Assembly: GCA_037447655.1 (NCBI GenBank)
Contig: JBBHKE010000112.1
Span: 1-62,385 of the forward strand
Direction: 5' to 3'
From: Zygnema cylindricum
Lineage: Eukaryota > Streptophyta > Zygnematophyceae > Zygnematales > Zygnemataceae
DNA length: 62,385 nucleotides
The position numbers were made by a program, and so were the translations under genes. The notes under the pieces were generated by a model, which worked only from the letters and a program-made list of their open reading frames with translations, was not told the origin of the DNA and searched no databases. Numbering within the stretch: position 1 is the first letter of the stretch; the number at the start of each line of letters is the position of its first letter. Shown here one piece after another: positions 26,565 to 37,747 of the stretch.

Positions 26565-28568
26565 GGGAGGCGGCGTCTGTGCGGTTTCGTTTTCAAGAGT
26601 CCATGGCGCCTTTTTTTAAAAAAAATGAACAAGACCTTCGTACATTTTTAAAACTTAACGCGCGCAAATAGTGTGAAACTCAACGTCTCTTTACGAAAAT
26701 GTCAGTAGATTTTCGAAAAAATAACGTACAAGTTCCGTGAATTTTTTGTTCAGTTTACTGGACAGAAAACACTAATAACTGCCACGTATGATTTCGCTAA
26801 ATTCGGTACATTAGCGTAAACAACCGGACATATTACGCTGAAATTTTGTACTTTTAAGATAATTTGTCCATTCAGTCAATCAGACAGAAAGTCCATCACA
26901 TTATTTTGTGATTTTTTCAAAAGTCACGAATTATACGTTTTAATCGCAAAAAAAGAAAAAATTGCGCGATTTGAACAACAATGGTATTTTGAAAAGCGGA
27001 GAAGTTATGTACATTTAGATTTTATAAAAGTACTATGCAAATCTGCTTGTACGATTTATTTAGTCTCATATGTAGCGTTGCTAATGAGTTTCGTATGGTC
27101 AAAAGTGAAAATTCGTACTTCTCAATGTTGATTAAGGTGGCTTCTCCATCAAGCGCCAACAGTAATCGTACGAAAACGTTTACTGGTAGAAATACTTCGT
27201 TTCTCCATCAGGTCATGTCAGCAATGGAATCTGTCGCGTACGTGCTTTCTTTTAATTGGATGCACGTAGCTTTTTGTTATGACGGCAAACGGTCAAAGAT
27301 TCCAAAAGCACAATATTTGAACTTGTATCCGTACATCTGGCCACAAAATTAAATTACTTGAATGTACAATTTGTGGGTTCGCGTTTTGTATTTTTTGTTG
27401 TTATTTTGTCGTTCGGGTTTCATTGTGGCGCTGCAAATTTCGGATGTCAGCGGATCGTGGAGGAGGCGTCACGGCACATTCTTCAACAAATATTTTTTTT
27501 GGTGGTTTTCGATGGATTTGATTCCCGCCTCTCCCAAGGCGCGCGGCCTCTACGTGACCTTTCCACGCGTTAATATCTTACACGTTTGGTGATTGGCTAG
27601 TCTCATCTTTGAGGAGACTAGCTAATCAGTGGACAAAGTGAACGCTTGCTTTGAAAACACATAATCGGACGGTCGACATTGTCGCCCACAAGTTTAGAGA
27701 ATCTTGACGAATCTTTAGTAATCATGTTTTATAAAAAAAGAAAAAAAACACTATGGCCCTGTACGAAAATGAGCTGGATCTGTACGGAAATGCATTTTTT
27801 CCAATAATGAACCCCACTTTTCGTCTGATGGAGGTTCGCCCTAACTCTCCCCGCGGATGTCCGTACGTGGTTATATTGAATTTCGGACCCACCAATGTAG
27901 ATTAACTCTCCACGCGAAATTCCGTACGCTCGTTATGTAGATTAACTCTCCTCCAAAATGTACTTCCATTTTAAAGTATTTATGTTATTAAACATACAGA
28001 AATATGACGTCGACCAACACTTCTAACGACATTTCGTACGCTCTAACATACATGAGTATCAATACATGTACGCTCGAACGCAAATTAATTTAATAGAGTA
28101 TATAAAATACATGTTTTATTTTCAAAATTACACCGTGAATCGCTATTAGTGTTCAAAAATAATTCGTGTGAAGGAACAATTAGTGTTATTAACCCTATTT
28201 GATGTTTAAGGGCCTAATGCCAACAAAACAATAACACTAATTTATACATCTAACACTAATTTAGATACACATTCCTATATTGTAGACGCTATAGGTTGTG
28301 TTCACATAGTCGACGTTTGAACACGTGAGAACAAATTGGCGTTATGTTTTCCCGTCTTTATTACTGTAATCAAATTTGAGGGTGCTTTCTCGTGACTCCA
28401 CCACTCATTTTCTCGTCTCAACATCGTTATTAAACACTTTTTTTTCTGAGGTTTGTAGTTAAAAACATAAAAAAATAGTATGGAGTGGCACATTTTTTAC
28501 ACTACAGTATTTCAAAATTGCCCAAATTATAGTCATTGGCATTTATTACACCGTACATATATTAGCAT

Positions 28569-28571
<3 letters not shown>

Positions 28572-28661
<90 letters not shown>
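28572..28661. repeat. (AT)45 microsatellite
   Basis: About 90 bp of uninterrupted AT dinucleotide. The paralogous position in copy 1 (around 9110-9145) has no such tract, so it expanded after the two copies separated. A shorter (TA)12 tract lies at 28938-28962. Confidence 0.95.
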
Positions 28662-28939
28662 CTCTTAAATATTTTTTTGGGTTCGTGGGTCAGAGTTTTG
28701 GGAGCGTCAAATTAATGTTAATGACAATAATAGTAATTCACGATGTAATTTGTTTCCAAACGAACAATTTCAATTATTTCTTTTTGTGTTTTCATTATTT
28801 GTTCTTAGTCTTTTATCGTTTTGTCTTTCCATTGATGTCATATTGTTTTTTTGTTATTTGTCCTCTTTGTTACTTAGTTTTTACTTCCAAACTTATGTTG
28901 CATCGTTTTTATTATTAACTTGTTATTTGCCCATGTTTA

Positions 28940-28970
<31 letters not shown>

Positions 28971-29055
28971 TTTTATCAAGACAATAACATATTTTTTTGT
29001 TTTATTTGTGTTAAACGAAATTGTGTTTGTACACGCATGTTTTGTTACATATTAT

Positions 29056-29984
29056 TGTTGATTTTGGAAAACTTTAAGTCTCAGTAAATTAGTGTGACGA
29101 CAAAAAAAGTAGTAGTTTGTAGCGTAAGTTTCACAAGGACATGCGTCATCACTTAAGTGCAGTACAAGACAACACAAGTGCAACGCAGGCGGAACAGCGC
29201 ATCTGCATAGCTTTGCATAGCTTTGCAGACAGAGCAGCGCAGTAGCGCAGTTGCTATGCAGACAAAGCAGCGCAGCAGCCAAGCTGCGATACAGACAGGA
29301 TAATGCAAGTGCTGTTACTTTGGATATGATCCGTACAGAGAACGCAGTTGCTATTATCTTGGATATAATTCGGTACGGGACACCGCAGTCGTAGGTGATT
29401 AGATGTGATTCGGTACATGACAACGCAGCTGCGATTGATATGAATCAAGTCAACGGACGAGATTCATAATAGTATCACAAGTGACTTAGCCGACAAGTAT
29501 TTGTACAATCACTTAATATAGATTCTGAGTAATATTGACTGTACGATGATAGATTGGGTTGGCAAGATTAGGAACACGTAGATCTCAGTAGGTGGGTTGA
29601 TTTTGGACGTACCTCTCAGGTACACTTGTATCGGCGGTAGAACACCGAGAGTATAAGACTTAGGACTTAGAGCATTTTATGTATCCAGACTTCCAAGTAG
29701 TAAAACTGCAAACAATTTTTGGGAAACTTCTGAGTGTTACATCTTGAGTGTTGTCGGGTCAATTGTGCTGAAACTTTGGGAGTTGTTAGTGTTTATGCTG
29801 CTCTATTATTTGATAGAGCTTTGTGAAGTTTGGTTCTTTGTATGAGATTTGGTGAGCACTTGAAAACAGTTGTTTGGTAGGATTATTGATAGTTTGTGAG
29901 AGTGTATCATGTCTACTTCTACTACTATTGCTGCTCCTCCACCTGCACCGGTTGTTCACCTGCACCGGTGGTTGTAGAACAACA
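29056..29984 (+). mobile_element. solo copia LTR, family F
   Basis: 929 bp, starting TGTTGATTTTGG and ending GTAGAACAACA (TGTTG...CAACA inverted termini), flanked by a perfect 5-bp duplication ATTAT (29051-29055, 29985-29989). The uninterrupted target is preserved in copy 1 at about 8740. The leader ATG is at 29909 (MSTSTT...APPPAP); a 17-bp internal duplication relative to the related fragment at 41557 puts it out of frame with the LTR end. A solo LTR arises by recombination between the two LTRs of a full element. Confidence 0.9.
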
Positions 29985-31460
29985 ATTATAAAGTGTGTTT
30001 TGTTTATTTGTTTTGGTATATATGGATGAAAGTTTGTTTGCCAATATATAATTAAATTTTTTAATAAACTAATCTAATTGCGTAACTTGTTTGATAATGT
30101 GTAATATATCGCCTTTAATGTTTGTTAAAGATAATGTTTATTTTAATTTCTTTACAAATTATTTATTATAATTATCATTCAACATTCGTTTTTGTTTAGT
30201 GTTTTCTTATGGTTGCCTTCAATTTTGTATGTACGCACTAATTGTAGATGCAAATGGTTTGCGTTTTGTTTTTTTAATAATGGCATTTTGTTTTTTTTTT
30301 AAATGAAAAATTACAAATGTATTATATTTACACAACAATTTAAATTACTAGAGTGTAATTGTAAAACATAGTTTATACGATGTAAAACAAAAAATAATTA
30401 TAAAACTATTAATGTCCATTGCTTGAAGTTAGATTTTCAATCGTTCGTTTCGAGGTATGTCAAAAAAAAAGAAAAGCAGCCAATAACTAATTATTCGATT
30501 TTGTATGTTTTTTTTTAAATGCTTTTCTACATTACCAATGCTGCTTAAAATTATTACAAAATTACGTACGTAATGAATGTATATATATGTGTGTGCGTTA
30601 ATTTATATCATATATAGTGTATATTATATGTTATATGTATTATATTATATCCTTTTATATAACGTTAGGTTATATTGTATTATAATGTATAATAAATGTT
30701 GGATAAATTTAACGAGAGATTAATTTATAGACTATATAGACTAATAAACAGACTGATTAAAATCATAGTATCGCTAATGAGGATTAGACGACCTAAGTGG
30801 TAAACCGTCATAAAATTAAAATCGTATCGACGATGGGGTCAGAGTAATAGGGTAACGACAACTTTTTGTTTTTTTAGTGTTTTATTTTATCTTTTTTTGA
30901 AGGGGTGGAATAATTAGTTGTTTTTACATAAAATTGAAGCGCTTTAAAAAAATTGAAACACTTTAACATCAGTCGTCGATGAACGACCTATTTATCAGGT
31001 TGCGTCCTCCCGCGAGATGTAGTACACCGCCAGCTAAGACAAGTATACATGGCCGGTAGCGTCATCGCGGGCCAGGTAGTGAGTCTCCGCAGGGTTATCC
31101 TGCGGCCGGCGCTACTCTCCTCGACCCTCCGGGAATCTCCTCGTTTCGATCTGTACCGGCGTCTACTGTCCGCGCGAAGCAGTATACTATTGAGTATAGA
31201 TTTGACGATCAATTGGTTCGACAGCTTTGACTTTCAAAACATTGTTACAACCGCTTAAAATTTTGTCACGCTTGCGAACGTCGACCGTCATGATAAAATT
31301 TGCAATTCACACGCCCGGCAAAGAATTACACTAACAAAACTGCGGCAACCACTTGTAAATAAAAGCGTTGCGCACAGTCACTTTTTGTCTTTACGTGAGC
31401 TTTATGGTGAGAGCACATATCAAATTTTAAATTAGCCACAAAATTGAAATTTAATCGTCT

Positions 31461-32590
31461 AAGGGTGGCGTTCCATCAAATAAAAGTGGGGTAGTTAACA
31501 GAAATCGGCGCATATCCGTACCAGGCCGTACCTCTTATTTTTGTTTTATGCACGAACATCATTACAAAGAATCTTGCCAATATTCTCCAAAGGTCTACGA
31601 GGTTACAATGGTCGTTCGATATTTTTTCGCAAAGCATTCGCTTCGAACGTTTATGTAATTGGTGATGTACCTCGACGAGGTACATCACGATTTATAGAAA
31701 AATTTGAGCCGCGACACGTTCGATATTGAACATACGTGTGAAGACGGCAACCAATAAAAATCGAAAAATATCGCACATGATACATCCATTCAGAAATCCT
31801 AACCAAAATCACAAAAGTAATCGTAACGAACTTTCGTCAAGCTGTTTTTGTTAACGCCCATTCGTCACACTATTTGTGGCAACGCTTATTCGTCAGGCGA
31901 AAAAAACAGAAAGTAAAAAACCCTAAAAAATTTGTGTTGGTATCTGACAAGACGTTTGGAAAAAGTACAAAAATCATGTCGTACAAGGACCTTGTCCACA
32001 CGTACATGGTACGCAAATGAAGATTTCAAGTTGAAGTTGGTTGGTGAAAAAAATATTTGATGATTTTCAATATCTTATCGTGATCTTACGATCTTACGTG
32101 ATAACATTCAATTTTGAGCACATACATATTTCTAAATAATTCTCTACATTATTTAAAGTCCCTTTAGAATCAGCGTAAACAACTCTAATATAGTGTCGTT
32201 TTAAATAGGGTGGTGTACGGTTGGTGTCTGACCGTGCAAAATTGTACTTTATTAACTTAAAAAGTACAAAAAATGATTCAATACAATCCGTTATTATGTA
32301 ACTGCGTTTTCACAAACCGCGTAATGCAAACGTCATAATGACGTGAAATCGTACATTTTCTTAGATTTTGAAAGTGTACTTAATTTACAATAAAAATATC
32401 AGAGCAGATAATTAGTACGGATAGAAACCCAAATTAGAGTTATTAATAAATTAGAGTAAATTTGTTTTTGAACAAAAATGATAACACAATTTAGAGTTAA
32501 TAACTCTATTTTTTTTCATTTTTTGACTCTAATTATTCTTTACTGTAATTAGGATTTGCGGTGTACTTCAGTTTTGAGAGGTTTCGTTTC
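31461..32590. other. unassigned AT-rich spacer inside an inverted repeat
   Basis: Spacer between the inverted segments 31200-31460 and 32591-32930. It holds a perfect palindrome with 13-bp arms (31662-31688) and TTAGAGTTAwTAA words around 32430-32510. No gene. The whole 31200-32930 block may be one non-autonomous foldback-type element. Confidence 0.4.
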
Positions 32591-32930
32591 AATTTGCGTC
32601 TAAGCTCAATGTAACGTTTAGACTATTAAATTTCAATTTTGCGGCCAAGTTAAAATCCAACATGTGCTCTCACCGTGGAGCTCACGTAAAGACAAAAAAT
32701 GCCTGTGCGCAACACTTTTATTTAAATGTGGTTGCCGCAACACTTTTATTTAAATGTGGTTGCCGCAGTTTTGTTATTGTAAACCTTGGTCGGCCATGTG
32801 AAATGCTAATTTTTTTTATGACAGTCGACGTTCGCAAGCGTGGCAAAATTTTAAGGGGTTGTAACAATATTTTGAAAGTCAAAGCTGTCAAACCAATTGA
32901 CCGTCAAATTTATACTCAACGGTACTTTAC
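32591..32930. repeat. repeat end, inverted copy of 31200-31460
   Basis: Matches the 7260-7560 orientation of the dispersed repeat. It includes a 28-bp tandem duplication (32709-32736, 32737-32764; unit starts GCAACACTTTTATTTAAATG) that is absent from the other copies. Confidence 0.7.
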
Positions 32931-33049
32931 TTGAACCAATGTGTACTTCAAACGTACAATTTTTCACAAAATGACGTAAGTGACTGTGCGTAACCAAAAT
33001 AGTCACTGCCATGATCAATTCTTTTTTTGTAATGGTCAGAACTAGTGTT

Positions 33050-33215
33050 GTGTATCGGTAAGGATTTGCCAATAACCGATATAGGCATTTTTTTGGGTTT
33101 CGATAATCGATATATTGGTACGATATATCGTTATCGGTGTTATAGCCAATAATTATCAGATAATATCGGTTGTTTATCGGTAATAACATCGATATCGATA
33201 ACTATTGGCGATAAT
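33050..33215. repeat. TATCGG-rich repeat
   Basis: Opens with TAGTGTTGTGTATCGGTAA and is dense in TATCGG/CCGATA and ATCGATA words on both strands, with strong self-complementarity. Related blocks: 13555-13592, 44655-45186, 58630-58900 and 61540-61590, several ending CGATACACAACACTA. The (TA)GTGTTGTGTATCGG terminus suggests a short hAT-type MITE, but 8-bp duplications were not established. Confidence 0.5.
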
Positions 33216-33436
33216 TGTACGGACCGTACAGATAAATATACGGCCAGTACTCTCAACTGTACGTGTTATTCCCCTGACGCGCCGCGGACCCCCTTCCTCT
33301 AGATATCAATAAAAAATCACGATATTTCCTTGATTATTTATAATTTTAGGGGATTTTACTTGGGTTCCACTCTCCCATACTCGTCCATAATATCCTTTTG
33401 ACTATTTTTTTTTTGCAAGGTTAGTTACGCCCTCGC

Positions 33437-33864
33437 ATACGAACCATTGACTAATTTAACGTACATCAGGTACATAGACAAATTACTTTAGAGTACGGTT
33501 AGAAAGTACCGTAACACTCTTGTGATTTGCTAAGTAGGTAGTAGTATAATTTATTAGTATAAATTCTAGGACTTAGTGATTCTGATGTATTCCTTGTACA
33601 AGGTTTCAAAGGGCACATTTTGTGCATTTTAAGGGATATTCTTTGGGCTATATCTCTTGGTTTAATTGGGCGTTTTGCTTGAAACTTTGTGAGTTGTCAG
33701 CACACGTGGTAAACTACACGCTGGTGTAGTTTGGGGCCATTTGGCCATATTGACTGCTTTGTGCAGTGGGCCGAAATCGGTATCTTGAGTGCTTCCCCTT
33801 TTAGTTTTGTGATGGCTTGTGATCTAGTGGCAGCTAGTGCTACTACGGTTGTCAAAGAACAACA
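33437..33864 (+). repeat. 5' LTR of copia C1 (5' truncated)
   Basis: Matches the second half of the LTRs at 36890-37747 and 39576-40424 and ends AAAGAACAACA. The first ~420 bp are absent and replaced by unrelated sequence at about 33437. The first ~245 bp retained are identical to 40001-40245; after that the two diverge. Leader ATG at 33812, 53 nt from the LTR end. Confidence 0.85.
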
Positions 33865-34676
33865 GGTGACAGGCCCACCCTCAAGAATACCATTCTTTGA
33901 CGGGACGGACTATATTTATTGGGCCGATATGGTGGAATTATATTTTATGAATATAAACCTTATTGATGTTTTGGATGGATCACTAGCCGAATCGGATGCC
34001 AGCTAGAAGAAGAAAAATTTGCAGTGTCTCCACATCATCAAACTACTTATTTCGAAGGAGCTTGGAATGGCGCATATTCAAATGAAAAAGGCGTCAAAAA
34101 TTTGGAAGTCATTAAAAGACATTTACATCAAGACTAATGTTCAGCAGCAAATGATCACTGCTGGAAAAATTTGGGAGTATAAGTACTATGGTGGTAGTAT
34201 GGCAGAATACTGTTATGGTTTGAGAAAATTAATTGTAGAAAATGCTTGTTCAGGTGGCATTTTTCCTAATGACCAACAAGCACAATTGTTAATAAGAGGG
34301 CTTCCTAGTGAATATAAAGAAGCCTTTGACAATTTGAAAAAAATACCGCAGGCTGAGTGGAATCCAGCAATAGCAATTCAGTATGTGTTAGATGAAAAGT
34401 CTAGTCAGGAAGCTTTTAAAGGTAGTGGACAAGCTGAAGCTTTTTATACAGAAAGTGCTCGAAAAGTACAGTTTTAGAATAGTCATATTAAAAAGAGGCC
34501 TGATGTATGTTATTATTGTGATGTATGTTATTATTGTAATGAAAATAGACATGGCTATAGAAGTTGTCCAAAGTATAAAAAAGCTGCTGAAACTGGAATC
34601 TTTCGTCCTTGTTGGTATATACGAAAATCAGAGTTTTGCCAACCTACACAAACTTCCGCCTTCACCTCAAATATGA
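33812..34676 (+). pseudogene. C1 gag (stops, duplicated zinc-knuckle start)
   Basis: Begins in the LTR (MACDLVAASATTVVKEQQ) and passes a decayed primer site (GGTGACAGGCCCACC, 33865-33879) in frame into Gag (PPSRIPFFDGTDYIYWADM). A TAG at 34004-34006 interrupts; the same frame family continues at 34019-34477 (MAHIQMKKASKIWKSLKD..., GLPSEYKEAFDNLKK). A CCHC knuckle follows in another frame, CYYCNENRHGYRSC, with its first six codons tandemly duplicated (18-bp units 34501-34518 and 34519-34536). Most of the protease is missing downstream. Confidence 0.75.
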
Positions 34677-35424
34677 TAGAAAAGGAAAAACAAGTTCTGA
34701 ATTTTTCGGAAACAAACGAAAGTTCCCTTTTTGCACACACTAATACGATTACAGGAGAAAAATACTTTGGTTGGAAAATGGATCTGAAAAAAGAAGGTAT
34801 GATAGAAGGTGTAGAATTTAGCAAAAAGGAAGAAATATTATGGAATAGTTTTTCTCTCGAAAGGATACATATAATCCCTTGTGAGAGCAGCCATAGAACG
34901 GAAAAAATGTTAGAATTAGTTCACTTGATGTATGGGGACCAGCTAAGATCGCATCTGCAGGAGGTATGAGATACATGGTGACGTTCACGGATGACTATTC
35001 AAGCTACACGAAAATTTACTTCATGAAGGAGAAAAGTGAGTTGTTTTCCCGCTTCAAAGAATTCAAAACCTGGAGCGAGGAAATTCACGGAATTCAATTA
35101 CGAGCATTGAGATTGGACAACAAAGAAGAATATCTATCACAAGATTTCCTCACTTTTCTGGAAGAAAATGAAATATCCCATAGAAGTATAGAGAAAAATG
35201 ACGAAGCAGAGAGAGTAAACAAAACATTAGCAGAAGCTGCCACATCAATGCTTGTAGAGAAAAATGTAGATTTGAAATTTTGGGTTGAGGCCTTAAATTG
35301 TGCCACATATATCAAAAATAGATTAGAGTCTAGAGTAATGAAAGAAAAGTCACCTCATGAGATATGGACAGGAAGAGAACCAACAGTCAGGCATCTTAGA
35401 GTATTTCGTAGCAAGGCATCTTAG
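34677..35424 (+). pseudogene. C1 integrase (partial)
   Basis: The HHCC region is poorly preserved (KEGMIEGVEFSKKEE). The core shows VTFTDDYSSYTKIYFMKEKSE (about 34976), LRLDNKEEY (about 35105) and an altered Glu region EKNDEAERVN in place of the usual QNGVxER, with several residues missing, a defect shared with C2. WVEALNCATYIKNR and PHEIWTGREPTVRHLRVF follow. The frame then runs into a tandem 25-bp repeat and stops at 35424. Non-functional. Confidence 0.8.
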
Positions 35425-35547
35425 AGTATTTCGTAGCAAGGTCATCTTAGAGTATTTCGTAGCAAGGCATCTTAGAGTATTTCGTAGCAAGGTTTTTATT
35501 GCAGACAACATTTAATAGTCAGGCATCTTTGAGTATTTGGTACCAAG
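35391..35547 (+). repeat. 25-bp minisatellite in the integrase region
   Basis: Units starting GCATCTTAGAGTATTTCG and ending TAGCAAG: 35391-35415, 35416-35440, 35441-35466 (one extra base) and 35467-35491. After a 31-bp gap a degenerate fifth unit lies at 35523-35547. C2 has a single copy at the same place (38215-38236), so the array expanded in C1. Confidence 0.95.
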
Positions 35548-35814
35548 GTTCTTATTGCAGAGAGCATTCAGACTAGGTGGAAAACAGAGCTGAAAGGTAT
35601 ATTTCGAATCCTAGTTGGTTACAATGATTCGTCAGAAGAATATAGAGTATATGTACCCGAGAAGAATATGATAGTAATAACAAGAAATATCATTATAAAA
35701 AATGAGGAGGAATTAACTGTTGACAGAAAAATAGAAAAAGGTATTGAATATGTCATTTTTAAACCTAGGAGGGATCAAGTTTTAATGTTACAAGGACTCG
35801 ATAAGGGCGCCGAG

Positions 35815-36060
35815 CACAAGTAGCGACAACTATGTCTCGTCGCTGGATTAGCGACGAGATGATCTCGTCGCTAGATCATCAATGACGGAGGCCGGAGTAA
35901 AAACAAGTAGCGACAAAACAACTTCATCGCTGAACCATGGAAGAGATGATGTCGTCGCTAAAATTTTGAAAAATTCCACAAGAGGGTGTACCACAAGTAA
36001 TGAAGATTATGCCATATCGTTCAAAAAGCGACGTGACCCCCTCGTCGCTAGACCAAGAAT
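35815..36060 (+). repeat. AGCGACG / CGTCGCT inverted-motif array
   Basis: About nine occurrences, on both strands, of the word (T)AGCGACg, lying in the integrase-RT linker. One pair forms a hairpin with 11-bp arms TAGCGACGAGA around TGA (35849-35873). In the linker frame the words read as SSD/SSL/LVA-type codons. C2 has the same array at about 38505-38740 with substitutions that keep some pairs. Confidence 0.7.
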
Positions 36061-36255
36061 TTCAAGCACCAATAGACCGTTGATGGCGGAAAGACCAAAA
36101 ACTGACAATTGGACAAAACCTTCGCCTCCAGCCTCAAAATTTCCGAGGGGGAGATGGAGAATTAATCGGTGGAATGCTATTAGAAACCGTTATGCACTAT
36201 TTGAAAATCTAGGGGAGCCTATTACCCGTCAAAAGGCAATTTCGTAACCTGAAAA

Positions 36256-36889
36256 AGAGCATAAGGTAGCAGCAACAAATGATACTGCGACACCTATTTT
36301 GGACACCCAAACTTGGGAAATTGTGGAAATTTCACCAAATCAGAAAGCTATTGGAAATGACCTGCAGATTATAGAAATAACCATTGAAAGAAGAACCAAA
36401 ATTAATACAATTTAAAATTCAAGTTCACAATGCAAAAGTTAGAGGAGACTAGGAATATCCTTGCTATACAAGTAGAAAGAGTTAAGAATAACATGATCAT
36501 TAGATGGACAAGGAAAAGGGCAATACGAAATATGTTAGAAAATTTTGAAATGTTAGATGAAAAGTGAATTGCTACAGACTTTGGTCAAAAACTTAAAGGT
36601 AGAGAGACAAATTTTGACAACATTGAAGGAGACATTTTCGAGTTAGGGGAGTTAGTATTTACGGGAAGGATTCGCTATAGACACATTTTTTGGAGTCTAA
36701 TTCATTAAAGGAATTGCATAAGGCATGCTATTGCAGCAGTCATAGGAGGTTTGAGCATATGTCTACAAAAATTGACAAAGACAGACTAGAAATCGGCGAT
36801 AAAAGTCGTAAGGTATCGAAGTGGTTCCAATTTGCTTGCAGAGATGTTTATGGTTTAAGTGGCTAAAAGAGTCTAAAGCTTTAGGGGAG
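36256..36889 (+). pseudogene. C1 RT/RNase H remnant lacking the catalytic core
   Basis: RT motif ILDTQTWEIVEISPNQKAIG is followed within about 30 codons by the post-catalytic part (TRNILAIQVERVKNN, IRWTRKRAIRNMLENF). The whole palm region, including YVDD, is deleted. RNase H is reduced to short fragments (about 36700-36860). The polypurine tract CTTTAGGGGAG ends at 36889. C2 carries the same deletions, so this is a non-autonomous lineage that would need enzymes from other copia elements. Confidence 0.8.
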
Positions 36890-37747
36890 TGTTGTTTTTG
36901 AAAGCTTTAGTCCTCTCTATATTATGTGAGAGGAAAACTCCAGGACTTAGAAACATTTTTAGAGTTGTTTCACACTATGCATCAGATTTAGTGTAATGTG
37001 ACAATTTGGACTGTACGAAGTTAAGAAGATCATATCCGATGGCTCATATATAGAACAAAGATTACGAAATGGCGTGCAGTACTTAATTATGGCATACTGT
37101 CCGATAGACAAGATCGGACCGACAAAGATTTACTAAAATCTGAAAGTGGACCACAGTGACGCAGCAAGTTTCGTCACTTATAATGTTTCAATATCAGTGG
37201 TAACTTTGTGGAAACGGGAGTTTGTCATCACATGTAATTGTATATTAGTGTGTACGGTCAGTAAAAGTCATCCGTAGACAATTAAGGTTCGTCTGTACTG
37301 TACTGAACAGTAGACACACTGAAGAGGAATTTAACATACATCAGGTGTTTAGTTAGAGTACATTAGAGTACGGTTAAATAGTACCGTAACATTCTTTACA
37401 ATGTTGTGATTGGCTAATTAGACAGTAGTAGAACTTATTTGTATAAAGTCTAGGACTTAGTTACTTTTATATATTCCTTGTACAAGGTTTCAAAGGGCAC
37501 ATTTATGTATTTTATGGGATATTCTTTGGGCTATATCTCTTAGTTTATTTGAGCGTTTTGCTTGAAACTTTGTGAGTTGTCAGCACACGCGGTAAACTAC
37601 ATGCTAGTGCTGTTTGCGGCCATTTGGCCAGATTGACTGCTTTGTGCAGTGGGACGAAGTCGGTATCTTGAGTGCTTCCCCTTTTGGTTCTGTGATGGCT
37701 TGTGATCTAGTGGCAGCTAGTGCTACTACGTTTGTCACAGATCAACA
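36890..37747 (+). repeat. C-family LTR shared by C1 and C2
   Basis: 858 bp, starting TGTTGTTTTTGAAAGC and ending GATCAACA. It is both the 3' LTR of C1 and the 5' LTR of C2. It is clearly more diverged from the outer C LTRs than they are from each other over their shared ~245-bp tract. Leader ATG at 37695, 53 nt from the end (MACDLVAASATTFVTDQ). Confidence 0.85.

Larger units (their letters stand above)
26970..31460. repeat. AT-rich non-coding repeat, copy 2, inverted
   Basis: Reverse complement of 7260-10490, interrupted by solo LTR F (29056-29984) and expanded by an (AT)45 tract. The outer end 31200-31460 is repeated in inverted orientation at 32591-32930. GTAGATTAACTCTCC motifs at 27840-27960 mirror those at 9752-9875. 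No credible gene; the open frames lie in AT-rich repeat sequence. Confidence 0.7.

Noticed and set aside
28480-28668. ORF with a long alternating Tyr-Ile tail
   Set aside because: It is the translated (AT)45 microsatellite.
33437-33864. C1 as a complete insertion with its own duplication
   Set aside because: The first half of the 5' LTR is missing at 33437 and the right side runs into C2 and A', so no outer duplication can be defined.
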